DNA of 64,000 bases from Acidithiobacillus ferrooxidans ATCC 23270 (GCF_000021485.1 NC_011761.1:2262001-2326000); one strand, 5' to 3'; positions 17,205 through 27,607 are shown, counted from the stretch's first letter. Notes: a model not told the origin generated them from the letters alone. Numbers and translations are program-made.

Positions 17205-19009
17205 ATGCAGTACAGCCCGCCCGGGAACATCGACAATTCACCCGCCGACTGCTGGTCGCTGCGGGACTGATCACGGCGCTTACGGCGCTGCTGGCCATAC
17301 AGATATTCCGGCTGCAGGTCTGGGATCACGATCTCTATGCCACCCAATCCACCCATAACACCCTTGTGCTGTTGCCCATCGCCCCCCAGCGAGGTCTGAT
17401 TCTTGACCGGCATGGGCAGGTACTCGCCGATGATCAGACCGGCTTCGCCCTTACGATCACGCCGAACAAAGCCATGCACCCGGAGGAAACCATCCGGCGC
17501 CTACGGCGGATATTGCCCGTCAGTGCAGAGGACCAGCAACGCTTCAACCGTGATCTATCCCATGCACGTCCCTATCAGCCCATTCTTCTGCGTCGCAATC
17601 TGAGTCCCGGAGAGTTGGCCGCATTTGCCGTGCAGCGACATCAATTTCCGGGGGTAGCCATACAAACCAGGACCAAACGCCACTATCCCTATGGTTCACT
17701 GTTCGCCCATGCAGTGGGCTATGTGGGCCGCCTGACCCCTGCGGAAATCCGCGAGGAGCAGATGGCGGACTACGCGGGGCTGGACAGCATCGGCAAAAGC
17801 GGCCTTGAAGCACAGTATGAAACCCTGCTGAAAGGACAGCCGGGCGACCAAGAGGTAGAGGTCGATGCACGCGGGCATACCTTACACACACGCTTGCGCA
17901 ACCCGCCCCGGGAGGGCGTAACCATTCGGACGACTCTGGATCTTGCGGTGCAGCAGGCCGCTGCCAAGGCCATGATAGGCCAGCAGGGCGCCGTAGTGGC
18001 ACTGGATCCGCGCAATGGTGACGTACTCGCCGCTTATTCGGCCCCCGCATTCGATCCGAATGCTTTCGTAGATGGCCTGAGTACCGCTGTATGGAGCAGC
18101 CTGCGGGACGATCCTGGCACGCCCATGGCCAACCGCTTTCTGCGGGGCAGCTATCCTCCGGGCTCTACCATCAAACCTTTTGTGGCACTCAGCGCCCTGC
18201 GCGACAAGGCCATCGCCGCTGATCAGCGGCTCGCTGGCGGCGCTTACTACCAGATTCCCGGTACCAAACACAAATATTACGACTGGAAACCCGGTGGTCA
18301 TGGTGCGCAAAATCTGCGCGAAGCCATTCGCGATTCCAATGACGTATATTTTTACCAGATTGCCATGCGTCTTGGCGTAATCCAGCTCGGCAACGGTCTC
18401 GCGCATTTTGGCTTTGGTCAGCGCAGTGGAGTGGATTTACCCGGGGAAGCCGCCGGGGTGATCCCCTCCCCGGTCTGGCTACGTCGGCGCTATGGCCAGA
18501 CTTGGTATCAGGGACAAACCGTGATGATGGGAATAGGACAGGGTTATCTGCTGAGCACCCCGCTCCAGTTGGCGCGGGCCACAGCCAGCATCGCCAATGG
18601 TGGCAAACTGGTTATACCGCATATGAAACAATCACCCGACGGTGCGACGCAACCCCTGGATTTTTCGCCAGAGGACATCGCCGTCATTCAGGGTGCGATG
18701 CGTGATGCGGTGACTTCAGGTACCGGCAAATCACTGGCCAACGATCTCCATGCCATTGCCGGCAAAACCGGCACTGCCCAGGTGCATCATGCGCAGCGCA
18801 ATGATTCCGGTCGGGTGCTGCGCGATACGGTTCAACTTTGGCAGGATCACGCGCTCTTCATCGCCTACGCTCCGGCTGACCATCCGCGCATCGCCGTGGC
18901 GGTAGTGGTCGAACATGGCGGCCATGGAGGCAGCACTGCCGGGCCTGTCGCGAGAGCGGTTATCGACGCCTACCTCAATACATTGACGACAGCGGAGGTC
19001 AATTCATGA
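17201..19009 (+). CDS. mrdA: Peptidoglycan D,D-transpeptidase PBP2 (MrdA)
   Basis: 602 residues from the ATG overlapping the mreD stop; an upstream in-frame start at 17069 lies inside mreD and is rejected. There is a membrane anchor near residues 20-40 and a pedestal domain starting at PQRGLILDRHGQVLADD. The transpeptidase motifs are SYPPGSTIKPF (active serine), a SND triad in RDSNDVYF, and GKTGTAQ. It crosslinks new peptidoglycan in the lateral wall. The operon partner RodA follows with overlap. Confidence 0.97.
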   Translation: MNAVQPAREHRQFTRRLLVAAGLITALTALLAIQIFRLQVWDHDLYATQSTHNTLVLLPIAPQRGLILDRHGQVLADDQTGFALTITPNKAMHPEETIRRLRRILPVSAEDQQRFNRDLSHARPYQPILLRRNLSPGELAAFAVQRHQFPGVAIQTRTKRHYPYGSLFAHAVGYVGRLTPAEIREEQMADYAGLDSIGKSGLEAQYETLLKGQPGDQEVEVDARGHTLHTRLRNPPREGVTIRTTLDLAVQQAAAKAMIGQQGAVVALDPRNGDVLAAYSAPAFDPNAFVDGLSTAVWSSLRDDPGTPMANRFLRGSYPPGSTIKPFVALSALRDKAIAADQRLAGGAYYQIPGTKHKYYDWKPGGHGAQNLREAIRDSNDVYFYQIAMRLGVIQLGNGLAHFGFGQRSGVDLPGEAAGVIPSPVWLRRRYGQTWYQGQTVMMGIGQGYLLSTPLQLARATASIANGGKLVIPHMKQSPDGATQPLDFSPEDIAVIQGAMRDAVTSGTGKSLANDLHAIAGKTGTAQVHHAQRNDSGRVLRDTVQLWQDHALFIAYAPADHPRIAVAVVVEHGGHGGSTAGPVARAVIDAYLNTLTTAEVNS

Positions 19010-20217
19010 GTTGGCACACACGCCTGCTGAAGCCCCTGCAGAAACTGGACCCGGCAATCATGACGGGGGTGGTAATGCTCATGCTCATCAGCCTCGCGGT
19101 GATCTACAGTGGCAGCCAGGAAAGTATCCGCATCGTGCTTGCCCAACTTTTGCGATTCGCGATCGGCATCCTCGTCCTCATTCTCATTGCCAATACACCA
19201 CCGGAGCGTATTCGCGCCTGGGCACCCGCCTTGTACGCTACAGGCGTCCTCTTACTGGTGATCACACTCGTGGCGGGCAAAGCCAATCTCGGCGCACGCC
19301 GCTGGCTGGGCGTCGGCCCGCTGACCTTTCAGCCCTCGGAGCTCATGAAACTTGCCCTACCCCTGTTCCTCGCCTATTACTATTCGCAACGGGAAAATGT
19401 TCGCCACTGGCTTTCCGCCGTCACCGGATTTGTGCTGATTGCCATCCCCTTTCTGCTCATCGCCAAGGAGCCGGATCTGGGTACGGCGGCGCAAATTGGC
19501 GCTGCCGGGGTCTTCATGATGTGGCTGGCGGGTGTGCGCCGCCGATGGTTTATCGCGTTGATCATCCTAGCCGCCATCAGTGGGCCGGTACTCTGGCATT
19601 TTCTGCATGGATACCAAAAAGAACGCATACTGACCTTTCTCGATCCTCAACGCGACCCCCTGGGCGCCGGTTATCACATCATCCAGAGCATGATTGCCGT
19701 GGGTTCGGGAGGATTCTGGGGGAAGGGCTGGTTCAACGGTACCCAGGTCAACCTCGATTTCCTGCCGGAAGCCCAGACCGACTTCGTTTTTGCGGGATTT
19801 GCCGAGGAGTTTGGTCTGGTCGGCGTCCTGATCCTCATCTCTACTTATCTGCTCATCGTCCTGCGCGGGCTGGTCATTGCCTACGAAAGCCGTGACGCCT
19901 TCGGCCGTCTCATCGCCGGCACCCTGAGTCTGACGTTTTTTCTTTATATTTTCATAAATATGGGTATGACCACCGGAATTCTTCCGGTAGTCGGAGTGCC
20001 GCTGCCACTGGTAAGCTATGGTGGGACCGCCATGCTGACTTTCATGGTCGGACTGGGCATACTGATGTCGGTCCACGCCCATCCACGCATCCACGCATCC
20101 ACGAATGATGGGGTTTTTCCGCCCAAAGGCATGGGGTACCAGGTATTGCCCGCCGTCCCCAAGCATGATTTTCTCCGCAAGCGTCGCTATAATTCCAGAC
20201 TTGCCCAATCCCCCTGA
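19006..20217 (+). CDS. rodA: Peptidoglycan glycosyltransferase RodA (MrdB)
   Basis: 403 residues with about ten membrane helices of the SEDS family. Conserved elements are GARRWLGVGPLTFQPSELMK, KEPDLGTAAQ, AQTDFVFAGFAEEFG and GVPLPLVSYGGTAML. It polymerises glycan strands with PBP2. Its start overlaps the mrdA stop (ATGA). The C-terminal tail of about 40 residues after the last helix is long and hydrophilic. Confidence 0.97.
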   Translation: MSWHTRLLKPLQKLDPAIMTGVVMLMLISLAVIYSGSQESIRIVLAQLLRFAIGILVLILIANTPPERIRAWAPALYATGVLLLVITLVAGKANLGARRWLGVGPLTFQPSELMKLALPLFLAYYYSQRENVRHWLSAVTGFVLIAIPFLLIAKEPDLGTAAQIGAAGVFMMWLAGVRRRWFIALIILAAISGPVLWHFLHGYQKERILTFLDPQRDPLGAGYHIIQSMIAVGSGGFWGKGWFNGTQVNLDFLPEAQTDFVFAGFAEEFGLVGVLILISTYLLIVLRGLVIAYESRDAFGRLIAGTLSLTFFLYIFINMGMTTGILPVVGVPLPLVSYGGTAMLTFMVGLGILMSVHAHPRIHASTNDGVFPPKGMGYQVLPAVPKHDFLRKRRYNSRLAQSP

Positions 20218-20250
20218 ATTCCAATCAGCGTTTACCACTGAGGTCTCTTC

Positions 20251-21417
20251 ATGATTGCCCGTACTTCCCTGATCACCCGGATACTCTTCCTGTTGGCCGG
20301 CTTCTGTTTCACCCCCTGGGCATCCGCTGCCACCCCCACACCCATGTTGCCCACACCGCCAGCCCCGGCACTGCCTGCCATCGTCAGCTATACGCTGATG
20401 GACTACGATACGGGTCAGATCATCGCCGCCAAAAGTGAAAACCTGCGCCGCGCGCCGGCCAGTCTCACCAAACTCATGACAGCCTATCTGACCTATCAGG
20501 CCATTCAGGGCGGCACCCTGACCGCTCAGGAAAACATCCCCATCTCCAATACCGCTTGGAAAACGGGGGGTTCCAGCATGTTCGTCCAGCCCAATGTCCC
20601 GGCGAATGTCGACCAATTACTGCATGGATTACTGATTGATTCGGGGAACGATGCGGCGGTCGCCCTCGCCGAGGCGGTGGGCGGCAGCCAGTCTGGTTTC
20701 GTCACACTGATGAACGATTCGGCTCTGCGCCTCAATCTGCACAACACCCATTACAGCAATGTCGACGGTCTGCCGGACAACAATCTCTATACTACCGCGC
20801 TGGATGTCGCCAAGCTGTCGCGCGCATTCATCCGGCAGTTTCCGCAAGTGATCCAGATCACCAAGGAAAAGTCGTATACCTATAACGGCATTACCCAGCG
20901 GAGCTGGAACCCCGTGCTTTTCCGTGACCCTACGGTGGACGGTCTGAAAACCGGTCTGACCGATGCCTCCGGTTATTGTATCGATGCCACCGCCATACGA
21001 AATGGCCGCCGTCTCATCGCCGTCGTTCTTGGTGGGCCGAGTTGGGCCGGCAGCACCAATGCGGTTGAAGCCCTGCTGGATTACGGATACCGCTTTTTCG
21101 TCAACCATCCGGTTTATACCGCCGGAGAAAAGGTCAGCGAAATCAGCCGCAGCGATTTATCGCCGATGCATATCCCCGTGGGGGTCGAACAGAACGTAGA
21201 CATTACGGTTCCGAAAGGGCGGTTTTCCAGTCTTCAGCGCGTGGTCGAGATTGCACCCCATCTTCAGGTACCGATGAAGAAAGGTACGGTCGTCGGGCGA
21301 CTGGTCTTCCTGCTGAATGGCAAAATGCTGAAGTCTGTACCTGTAGTGACGCAGACTGCGGTAGAAAAGGCGGGCTGGATAACGCAAATGTTCCATAAGA
21401 TCAGAAGCGCGCTGTAG
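20251..21417 (+). CDS. dacA: D-alanyl-D-alanine carboxypeptidase DacA (PBP5/6 family)
   Basis: 388 residues. A signal peptide is cut after TPWASA (about residue 26). Active-site motifs are S71-LTK74, SGND near 131, and KTG in DGLKTGLTD. The C-terminal beta domain and an amphipathic end (GWITQMFHKIRSAL) fit membrane-bound PBP5. It trims pentapeptides. Its position after rodA mirrors the order of the enterobacterial mrdAB-rlpA-dacA region, but rlpA is absent here. Confidence 0.95.
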   Translation: MIARTSLITRILFLLAGFCFTPWASAATPTPMLPTPPAPALPAIVSYTLMDYDTGQIIAAKSENLRRAPASLTKLMTAYLTYQAIQGGTLTAQENIPISNTAWKTGGSSMFVQPNVPANVDQLLHGLLIDSGNDAAVALAEAVGGSQSGFVTLMNDSALRLNLHNTHYSNVDGLPDNNLYTTALDVAKLSRAFIRQFPQVIQITKEKSYTYNGITQRSWNPVLFRDPTVDGLKTGLTDASGYCIDATAIRNGRRLIAVVLGGPSWAGSTNAVEALLDYGYRFFVNHPVYTAGEKVSEISRSDLSPMHIPVGVEQNVDITVPKGRFSSLQRVVEIAPHLQVPMKKGTVVGRLVFLLNGKMLKSVPVVTQTAVEKAGWITQMFHKIRSAL

Positions 21418-21520
21418 GCGGGGCGCCGAAGCTGCGGCCACCATGCTGACAGTTTCCCGCAGGCTGTACGCACCTCCGGTTGGGGCTTCACCTCCGGCGG
21501 AGGAAGACTTACCATGGCCA

Positions 21521-21550
21521 ACAGGCCCCGCAAAGGCCTGTCACCATTTT
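21521..21550 (+). terminator. Probable terminator downstream of dacA
   Basis: A perfect 7-bp stem (21521-21527 with 21535-21541, seven-base loop) is followed after four bases by a short T tract. It lies in the 292-bp gap between dacA and ybeD. The T run is weak. The rest of this gap shows no convincing gene or RNA that I could recognise. Confidence 0.5.
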
Positions 21551-21709
21551 AATGGCATTTGTGGGCAATCCCGGCTGGTCTTCCGGCCCGCGCTTCGGCA
21601 GTGCGGTCCCAGGAACAACGGCCCATGTTCGGGGGAGCCTATCATGCTCACGGCAAGCCGGCATGGATGAGTCCTGTCCGACGATGACACGAGAGGGTTA
21701 CGAGACGCT

Positions 21710-21976
21710 ATGGAAACCGACACAAATCCGGCAAAAGACTTTCCGCACCTGCATCATGTCAAAGCCATCGGTCAGCACGACGATCTGCTCGCCGCGGTGC
21801 GTGCGGCAATTGCGCCTCATGCACCGGACTTGCCGGACACGGCGTTCTCCTGCCGGCCCAGCAGCCAGGGAAACTATCAGGCCGTCACGGTATCCATCGA
21901 AGCCAGAAGCCATGAACACCTGCTCGATATTTATACATCCGTCAGAGCGATTGACGGCGTGATTCTCTGCTTATGA
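21710..21976 (+). CDS. ybeD: YbeD/DUF493 family protein
   Basis: 88 residues, the usual family size, with the ACT-like core HVKAIGQHDDLLAAVRAA and YQAVTVSIEARSHEHLLDIY ending DGVILCL. A ybeD-lipB-lipA order is widespread. Its function is not established; a regulatory role in lipoate or amino-acid metabolism has been suggested from its fold. It overlaps lipB by four bases. Confidence 0.9.
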   Translation: METDTNPAKDFPHLHHVKAIGQHDDLLAAVRAAIAPHAPDLPDTAFSCRPSSQGNYQAVTVSIEARSHEHLLDIYTSVRAIDGVILCL

Positions 21977-22611
21977 ATGCGCCCATACTCGTTCGTTTCT
22001 GGCCGGGGCTGCTGCCTTACTTCACGGTACTGGATGCCATGCGCGAATTCACCAGCCAGAGGGACGCCGACACTCCCGACCAAATGTGGATTCTCCAGCA
22101 TCCTCCTGTCGTCACCCTCGGTCGCAACGCCGACGCGGCGGATGTCCTTGATCCGGGTCCCATTCCGGTGATTCGCAGTGATCGGGGTGGTAAAGTCACC
22201 TATCATGGACCGGGACAGTGGGTGGTCTATCTGCTTATCGACCTGCCGCGCATGGGTATCAACGTCCGTACTTTGACCACCGCCATGGAACAGTCCGTCA
22301 TTCGCCTGCTCCAGCGGCGCGGCATCGAAGCCCATGCGCGTCGCGATGCCCCGGGCGTATACGTGGGTAATGCCAAAATTGCTTCCCTGGGCCTGCGTAT
22401 TCAGCGCGGTCGCAGTTACCACGGTCTCAGCCTCAACACGGAGATGGATCTGAGCCCGTTCCAGCGTATTCATCCCTGTGGCATGGCGAATCTCGCGGTC
22501 ACCCAGGTGCATGATCTCTGTCCGGACTGGCTGAGTCACGATGTTGCCGAAGCCCTGATGGCAGAACTGTCCGTCAGCCTGGACCGCCCCTTGAAAAAAG
22601 GAGGGGCATGA
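21973..22611 (+). CDS. lipB: Lipoyl(octanoyl) transferase LipB
   Basis: 212 residues with the [12 protein letters not shown] motif near residue 75, the catalytic lysine in [10 protein letters not shown] near 137, and the catalytic cysteine in HPCGMAN near 172. It moves octanoate from acyl carrier protein to lipoyl domains of the 2-oxoacid dehydrogenases and GcvH. It is coupled with ybeD and lipA by overlaps. This is the classical pathway, encoded in addition to the sLpl(AB) system. Confidence 0.97.
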   Translation: MNAPILVRFWPGLLPYFTVLDAMREFTSQRDADTPDQMWILQHPPVVTLGRNADAADVLDPGPIPVIRSDRGGKVTYHGPGQWVVYLLIDLPRMGINVRTLTTAMEQSVIRLLQRRGIEAHARRDAPGVYVGNAKIASLGLRIQRGRSYHGLSLNTEMDLSPFQRIHPCGMANLAVTQVHDLCPDWLSHDVAEALMAELSVSLDRPLKKGGA

Positions 22612-22613
22612 GC

Positions 22614-23567
22614 ATGGACTCCCAACCCCAAAGCAAAAAAGCGGCTCGTGGTGCCGACAAAACCGCACGCAACCCCATACCCATCATTCCGGCACCTACA
22701 GAACGCCTCCCCAAACCACAGTGGTTGCGGGTACGATCGCCCTTATCCCCCGAAGTGGACCAACTCAAAAAGATCCTGCGTGATGCGGCTCTCCATACGG
22801 TCTGTGAAGAAGCCTCCTGCCCGAATCTGGGAGAATGCTTTGGCGGTGGAACGGCGACCTTCATGATCCTGGGAGATATCTGCACCCGCCGCTGCCCCTT
22901 CTGTGATGTGGCGCATGGCCGCCCAGAAGCACCCGATCCCCTGGAGTCCGTTCATCTTGCCCGGACCGTGGCCAGCATGAAATTACGTTTTGTCGTCATC
23001 ACCTCCGTCGATCGTGATGATCTGCGTGACGGAGGTGCCCGTCATTTTGCAGAAGTCATTTCGGCACTGCGCGAACATTGCCCGGAACTGCACGTGGAAA
23101 TTCTCGTACCGGATTTTCGCGGTCGGGTGGCAAATGCCCTGGCCGCATTTCGGGAGACCCCTCCCGATGTATTCAATCACAACCTGGAAACCGTGCCGCG
23201 CCTGTACCTACAGGCCAGGCCGGGTGCAGATTACCATCACTCGCTGCAACTGCTCGCCGCCTTCAAGGCACAGCATCCGCAGATCCCCACCAAATCCGGG
23301 CTGATGCTTGGTCTGGGCGAGGAAATCGATGAAATCCGCGGGGTGATGCGCGATCTGCGGCAGGCGGGATGTGAATTGCTGACCATCGGGCAGTATCTGG
23401 CACCATCCCGCCATCATCTGCCGGTGGCGCGCTTTGTTCCGCCAGAAGAATTCCAGCAGTTGCAGCGGGATGGCATGGCCATGGGATTCCGCCACGTCGC
23501 CAGCGGCCCGCTGGTGCGATCTTCCTATCATGCCGAGCGTAGTTTTCATGAAATAGGTGGCGACTGA
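22614..23567 (+). CDS. lipA: Lipoyl synthase LipA
   Basis: 317 residues from the ATG at 22614, which lies 9 bases from AAGGAGG; an ATG at 22608 overlapping the lipB stop is only 3 bases away. It carries both clusters: the auxiliary [12 protein letters not shown] and the radical [13 protein letters not shown]. The C-terminal RSSYHA serine ligand is present. It inserts two sulfurs into octanoyl groups made by LipB. Confidence 0.97.
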   Translation: MDSQPQSKKAARGADKTARNPIPIIPAPTERLPKPQWLRVRSPLSPEVDQLKKILRDAALHTVCEEASCPNLGECFGGGTATFMILGDICTRRCPFCDVAHGRPEAPDPLESVHLARTVASMKLRFVVITSVDRDDLRDGGARHFAEVISALREHCPELHVEILVPDFRGRVANALAAFRETPPDVFNHNLETVPRLYLQARPGADYHHSLQLLAAFKAQHPQIPTKSGLMLGLGEEIDEIRGVMRDLRQAGCELLTIGQYLAPSRHHLPVARFVPPEEFQQLQRDGMAMGFRHVASGPLVRSSYHAERSFHEIGGD

Positions 23568-23581
23568 ACGGGGCCGGAGGG

Positions 23582-24382
23582 ATGCCGTTGCGCTATACCA
23601 CGTTGTTGACCCTGGTTTCGGCGCTTCTGCAACCGCCGGGTGTCCTGTTCGTTCTCGCCGCCCTGGGCTGGCTGGCGGAAATCGTGGGTTGGCGCTATCT
23701 GGGCCGGGTGCTCATGCTCCTCGCGCTGGGCACACTCTATTTTTTCTCGACTGCGATAGGCGCGCGGCTTCTCCTGCTGCCCCTGGAAGATCGCTACCCA
23801 CCCTTGACCAAGCCCCTGCACGGAGCCGACACTCCCCAGGCGATTATCGTGCTAGGGGGCGGAGAGGTCATGCAATCGCCGGGCTCCAATCAGGAAACGG
23901 CGAATGCACGCACCCTCGTGCGCCTGCTGGCGGCAGCGCAACTCGCCCGGCAAACCGGACTTCCCATAATTCCCAGTGGGGGCGCCCCGCGTCTCGGCGC
24001 CCCGGCCGAGGCGCTCACCATGGAGTTCATCCTGCGCCAGGATCTGGGCGTACAAAGCACCATCTGGCCGGAAACCCAGTCCTACAATACGGCAGCCAAC
24101 GCGACAGACAGCGCGGCGATATTGGCCGAACACCATGGCCACCAGGCCTACTTGGTAACCTCCGCGCTGCATATGCCGCGGGCAGTCGCATGGTTTCGCC
24201 GCGCCGGTGTGAAAGTGGTCCCCGTGCCCACCGACTATCGTCTGGACCGGGTGAACGGACTCCGGCTGGAGAGTTGGCTGCCGCGCGCGATTTATCTCGA
24301 AATCAGCAGCGAGGCGAGTCACGAGTACCTCGGACTTCTTTGGCTCTGGATTCAGGAGCAGGGAGTCGGGGGTGGCCACTAG
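23582..24382 (+). CDS. YdcF/SanA-family DUF218 membrane protein
   Basis: 266 residues. Two N-terminal membrane helices (about residues 10-60) precede a DUF218 domain with AIIVLGGGEV near 97, PIIPSGGAPR, ETQSYNTAANA and YLVTSALHMPRAVAWFRRAG. ElyC/SanA-type members affect envelope integrity; the enzymatic activity is unknown. It lies 14 bases after lipA and is convergent with the L,D-transpeptidase gene. The ATG is very close to GGAGG, so a TTG two codons later could be used. Confidence 0.88.
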   Translation: MPLRYTTLLTLVSALLQPPGVLFVLAALGWLAEIVGWRYLGRVLMLLALGTLYFFSTAIGARLLLLPLEDRYPPLTKPLHGADTPQAIIVLGGGEVMQSPGSNQETANARTLVRLLAAAQLARQTGLPIIPSGGAPRLGAPAEALTMEFILRQDLGVQSTIWPETQSYNTAANATDSAAILAEHHGHQAYLVTSALHMPRAVAWFRRAGVKVVPVPTDYRLDRVNGLRLESWLPRAIYLEISSEASHEYLGLLWLWIQEQGVGGGH

Positions 24383-24412
24383 TTCCAAAGCCCCCGAGGA
24401 GAGAACGGGATT

Positions 24413-25498
24413 CTATGGCTTCTGATCGGGGAAAGTCACCTGAACATGCAGATGTTCCTGATCCGCGGCACTAGCCAGAGGTAAAGGCGGCGGCACCGCG
24501 GCGCCATTCGCCGATGGGCCGTAAGGAGCATACGCGTAGGGTGTTGCGGGAAGCGCGGCAGATAGCGTTGCATAGCTCGGCGCGCCGACCCCGATGGGGA
24601 GTGCCACGGTGTTATGCTCGGTCACAATACGCCGGACCATGCCCCAGTCGATACGCTCTTCGATCCGGTTCCGCTCCATGAAAGACTTGATCGTCACCAC
24701 GGCCCGCTGCAACTCCGGAATACCCTTTTTGTGGTAGGCATGCATCGGTTTATATGACTGCAGATAGACCTGCCCGTCGCGCACACCCACCAGGTTGGGC
24801 TGATCGATGATTCGTACCGGGGTGCCCACCGGAACCATCGGGAAGAGTTGTGCGACGTTTTCCGGGAACATCTGAAAACACCCCTGGCTGGCCCGCATGC
24901 CAACTCCCCAGGGGTGGTAGGTACCGTGGATGAAAATACCGGAGAGTCCGGTCTCCATCGCCAGTTCACCCATGGGGTTTTCAGGGCCGGGTGGCCAATA
25001 CCAGGGGATATCCATGTGAAATTTCTTCTCGAACCACGCGTGGATATTTTTGGGCACATTCCACGCAGGCATTTTAAATTTGGCGATAATCCGCGTATCC
25101 GTCAACGCCTCCTTCCAGCCTGGCAGAAAGACACCGACGGGATAGGTGTATACCACTCGGTCATTCACCGGAAAATAGTAGATCCGTCGCGCCGGAATAT
25201 CCACGATGATCCCGGTCCAGGGCTTTGGCGGTAAAATATACTCGGCGGGGATGACCACCTTGCTGGCCTGGCCAGGAAGCCAGGGATTGACACCCGGGTT
25301 GGCCGCTGTTACCTGATTATAACCGAGGTCGTAGAAACGCCCGATGTCGAGAAGGGTATCGTCTCTGTGGGTGGTTACCGCCTCGAGCGCCCCGACAATA
25401 TTACCCCGGACGGGCAAGGCATAGACACTGGCATTGGCTACCGTCACACCACATCCCATGAAGGCTGCCAGAAACCAGGCACCTAACTGTTTTTGCAT
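24413..25498 (-). CDS. Periplasmic L,D-transpeptidase (YkuD domain)
   Basis: 361 residues with an N-terminal signal peptide ending near VANASVYA. A LysM-like segment (about residues 50-85, GYNQVTAANPGVNPWLPGQ) precedes the YkuD catalytic domain. The catalytic motif is IHGTYHPWGVGMRASQGCFQ, with His and Cys of the HX-SXGC signature. A Pro/Ala-rich C-terminal tail follows. Such ErfK/YbiS-type enzymes anchor Braun lipoprotein or make 3-3 crosslinks. It is a single-gene unit, divergent from the 143-residue gene. Confidence 0.93.
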   Translation of the reverse strand: MQKQLGAWFLAAFMGCGVTVANASVYALPVRGNIVGALEAVTTHRDDTLLDIGRFYDLGYNQVTAANPGVNPWLPGQASKVVIPAEYILPPKPWTGIIVDIPARRIYYFPVNDRVVYTYPVGVFLPGWKEALTDTRIIAKFKMPAWNVPKNIHAWFEKKFHMDIPWYWPPGPENPMGELAMETGLSGIFIHGTYHPWGVGMRASQGCFQMFPENVAQLFPMVPVGTPVRIIDQPNLVGVRDGQVYLQSYKPMHAYHKKGIPELQRAVVTIKSFMERNRIEERIDWGMVRRIVTEHNTVALPIGVGAPSYATLSAALPATPYAYAPYGPSANGAAVPPPLPLASAADQEHLHVQVTFPDQKP

Positions 25499-25611
25499 GA
25501 CTTATTTTCCTGTTCGCGGCTCTCTGAAAAAGCATGAACGCCATCCGCCACGCACGCGCGTTGGCAGCGTCCTGTATTATCGCCATAATCATAAAGTAAA
25601 AGGAGGTCTGT

Positions 25612-26043
25612 ATGGAATCGCCACACCTGATTTTTCTGAGAAACGCAGTGAGCGGCCAGCCCGTTGCGGTCGTGCCGTTACGCGATGCACTGCACCGTCT
25701 CGATCATATGCTCACCGGTTTGGCTGGCGATCTGCATATCCCTTATGCAGGCCCTTACGTCGGTCTGGGACAAATGACCCGGCAACACCAGTTGTGTATT
25801 GCCGAGCATCAGTGGTCGACGCAGGAGCGCGGCTGGGGTGTCGCCATCTGTGTCAGCCACCCCGTTCACGGCTGGCGCGCAGAATGGCGGCTGGCCACAG
25901 TAAGCCGCGAACGTCTCCCCATCATCGTACAGGCTTTGCCTGCGCTGTTCGCCGGCTACGCGGCGGCTGCGGACGCCTCCCCGGCGGCGCAGCGTCCCAG
26001 CACGAAGCGCATCCATGAAATTGCCGGGATCTTCGCGCATTGA
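25612..26043 (+). CDS. Hypothetical protein, 143 residues
   Basis: An AGGAGG-type site lies just upstream of the ATG, supporting expression. The sequence is soluble, without signal or membrane segments. It has a central region rich in Trp and His (HQWSTQERGWGVAICVSHPVHGW). I do not recognise the family. It precedes the FimV-like cassette by 82 bases on the same strand and could be part of it. Confidence 0.7.
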   Translation: MESPHLIFLRNAVSGQPVAVVPLRDALHRLDHMLTGLAGDLHIPYAGPYVGLGQMTRQHQLCIAEHQWSTQERGWGVAICVSHPVHGWRAEWRLATVSRERLPIIVQALPALFAGYAAAADASPAAQRPSTKRIHEIAGIFAH

Positions 26044-26125
26044 CAGTGCCGTTAAAACGCCTATCTACCAATCAGAATAGCGGCAAAGAAGCAACACCAC
26101 GTTTACCCTGAAGCGAGAGTCCTGC

Positions 26126-27598
26126 ATGGAATTACCCACCGGCAGCCTGATTATTATAGCCTTTCTTGTATCCCTGGTGGTGCTGACCGGGGTATGGAAG
26201 GCGTCGCGCGGACGGCAACCTCTCAGAGCCCCAGGTTTGCAGCGCGAGGGCAGCGGAAGTCCGGCACCGGCCGCATCCCCCGTCAAAAGCAGCCTGGCCG
26301 ACACCGTAACAGCGGCATCCCCTGTGCAGGTCGATGAAATCAGCATTCTGGACGAGGTGGACATTTATCTTTCCTATGGCCACCTGGAACAGGCTGCCAC
26401 ATCCCTCAGCTGGTACGTGGATCACAACCCCGACAATACCCAGCAGAGGCGCAGGCTCCTCGCGATCTATCGTGAAATACCGGATATCGATCACTTTGCT
26501 GAACTGTTGGAACAGCTCATCGAGTCGCACACCATTCCCGATGCGGAAGCCAGGGATCTCGTTTTGCAAGGGCTGAAACTGGATCCACAGAACCTACAAC
26601 TACGGGTAACTGCAGAGAATTTGGGGATGGGCGGCGCGCAAATTGCGGCTGTCCTCGCGCATGCCACCCTTGCGCCACAACCGGCGGAGTCTTCCGCGCT
26701 CGCCGGTGCGCAGAGAGAGTTGCAGCAAGCCATCGTCAACCCGGAACCACTGGATCTGTCCGGATTCATGCCTAGACCGGAGATGCGATCGGCCGGGGTA
26801 TCCCAAAACGGTTCTACAGGGGAGGGCCTCATACTGCTCACCGGGCCCGATGATATCCTGCCGCTGGACGAGGAGGAATATGAGGTAGTAGCCAGCCTGG
26901 TTTCGCCGCTCCTTGCCGCGCGCCATCTGCTGGCGTGTCGCCAATATCCCGAGGCCGAGCGATTGTTACGTCGCCAACTCATTCTCGATCCCCGCAAGCT
27001 CATTCTCCATGTCACCCTGCTGGAACTGCTGTACGACCAGCAGCGCTGTGCCGCCTATGCCGAATCCCTCCTGCAGCTCTATATCACCCTGTGGGGCGCT
27101 GGTAGCGATCTGCGAACGCGATTGCTGCAACAAGGCCTGCGACTGGGTGAACACGACCTCTGGGTAGCCCTTGCCGAAAGTGACGGAAAGGAGCAGCTTC
27201 TCGCCGGGCTGGCCGAGAAATACGGGCTGTATCTGCCGATCACCGCCATACCACTGAGCAGCCCCCCACTGGTGACAGAAGAAATTCACCGTGATCACCG
27301 GCTTACCGGGAACGACGGTGAGGATGGCATTATTGAAGAGTTCAACATGCTTCTGGACTATGGGCAGGTGAACGAGGCGGTGGATCTTCTGGAGAAGGCC
27401 ATATTGGCGCAACCTCGGCATGACGTTTACTACGGACCGCTTCTCGAAATGTACGAACGGATGGACGCCCGCGAGCGATTTTCCCATTTCGTCAAATCCA
27501 TTCTCACGACGGACATGCAGCCCAGTGAAGATATCATGCGCCAGATGTTCAGCCTGGCTGAACGCCTCCAGCGTTACCCGCAACGACAGATCATTTAG
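26126..27598 (+). CDS. TPR/FimV-like inner-membrane protein
   Basis: 490 residues. One N-terminal membrane helix (about residues 8-25) is followed by a Pro/Ser-rich linker and helical repeats. The segment EVDIYLSYGHLEQAATSLSW resembles the FimV/TPR units that follow acidic DE-DxxYL motifs, and a similar acidic repeat starts at EEFNMLLDYGQVNEAVDLLE near residue 408. FimV proteins organise type IV pili at cell poles. It heads a cassette with a receiver-like protein, a GTPase and roadblock proteins. Family placement is by motif and context only. Confidence 0.65.
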   Translation: MELPTGSLIIIAFLVSLVVLTGVWKASRGRQPLRAPGLQREGSGSPAPAASPVKSSLADTVTAASPVQVDEISILDEVDIYLSYGHLEQAATSLSWYVDHNPDNTQQRRRLLAIYREIPDIDHFAELLEQLIESHTIPDAEARDLVLQGLKLDPQNLQLRVTAENLGMGGAQIAAVLAHATLAPQPAESSALAGAQRELQQAIVNPEPLDLSGFMPRPEMRSAGVSQNGSTGEGLILLTGPDDILPLDEEEYEVVASLVSPLLAARHLLACRQYPEAERLLRRQLILDPRKLILHVTLLELLYDQQRCAAYAESLLQLYITLWGAGSDLRTRLLQQGLRLGEHDLWVALAESDGKEQLLAGLAEKYGLYLPITAIPLSSPPLVTEEIHRDHRLTGNDGEDGIIEEFNMLLDYGQVNEAVDLLEKAILAQPRHDVYYGPLLEMYERMDARERFSHFVKSILTTDMQPSEDIMRQMFSLAERLQRYPQRQII

Positions 27599-27607
27599 GA
27601 TTTGATC

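Noticed and set aside
21418-21709. Possible structured RNA between dacA and ybeD
   Set aside because: Checked by eye for RNase P, 6S and tmRNA hallmarks; none was found beyond one terminator-like hairpin.
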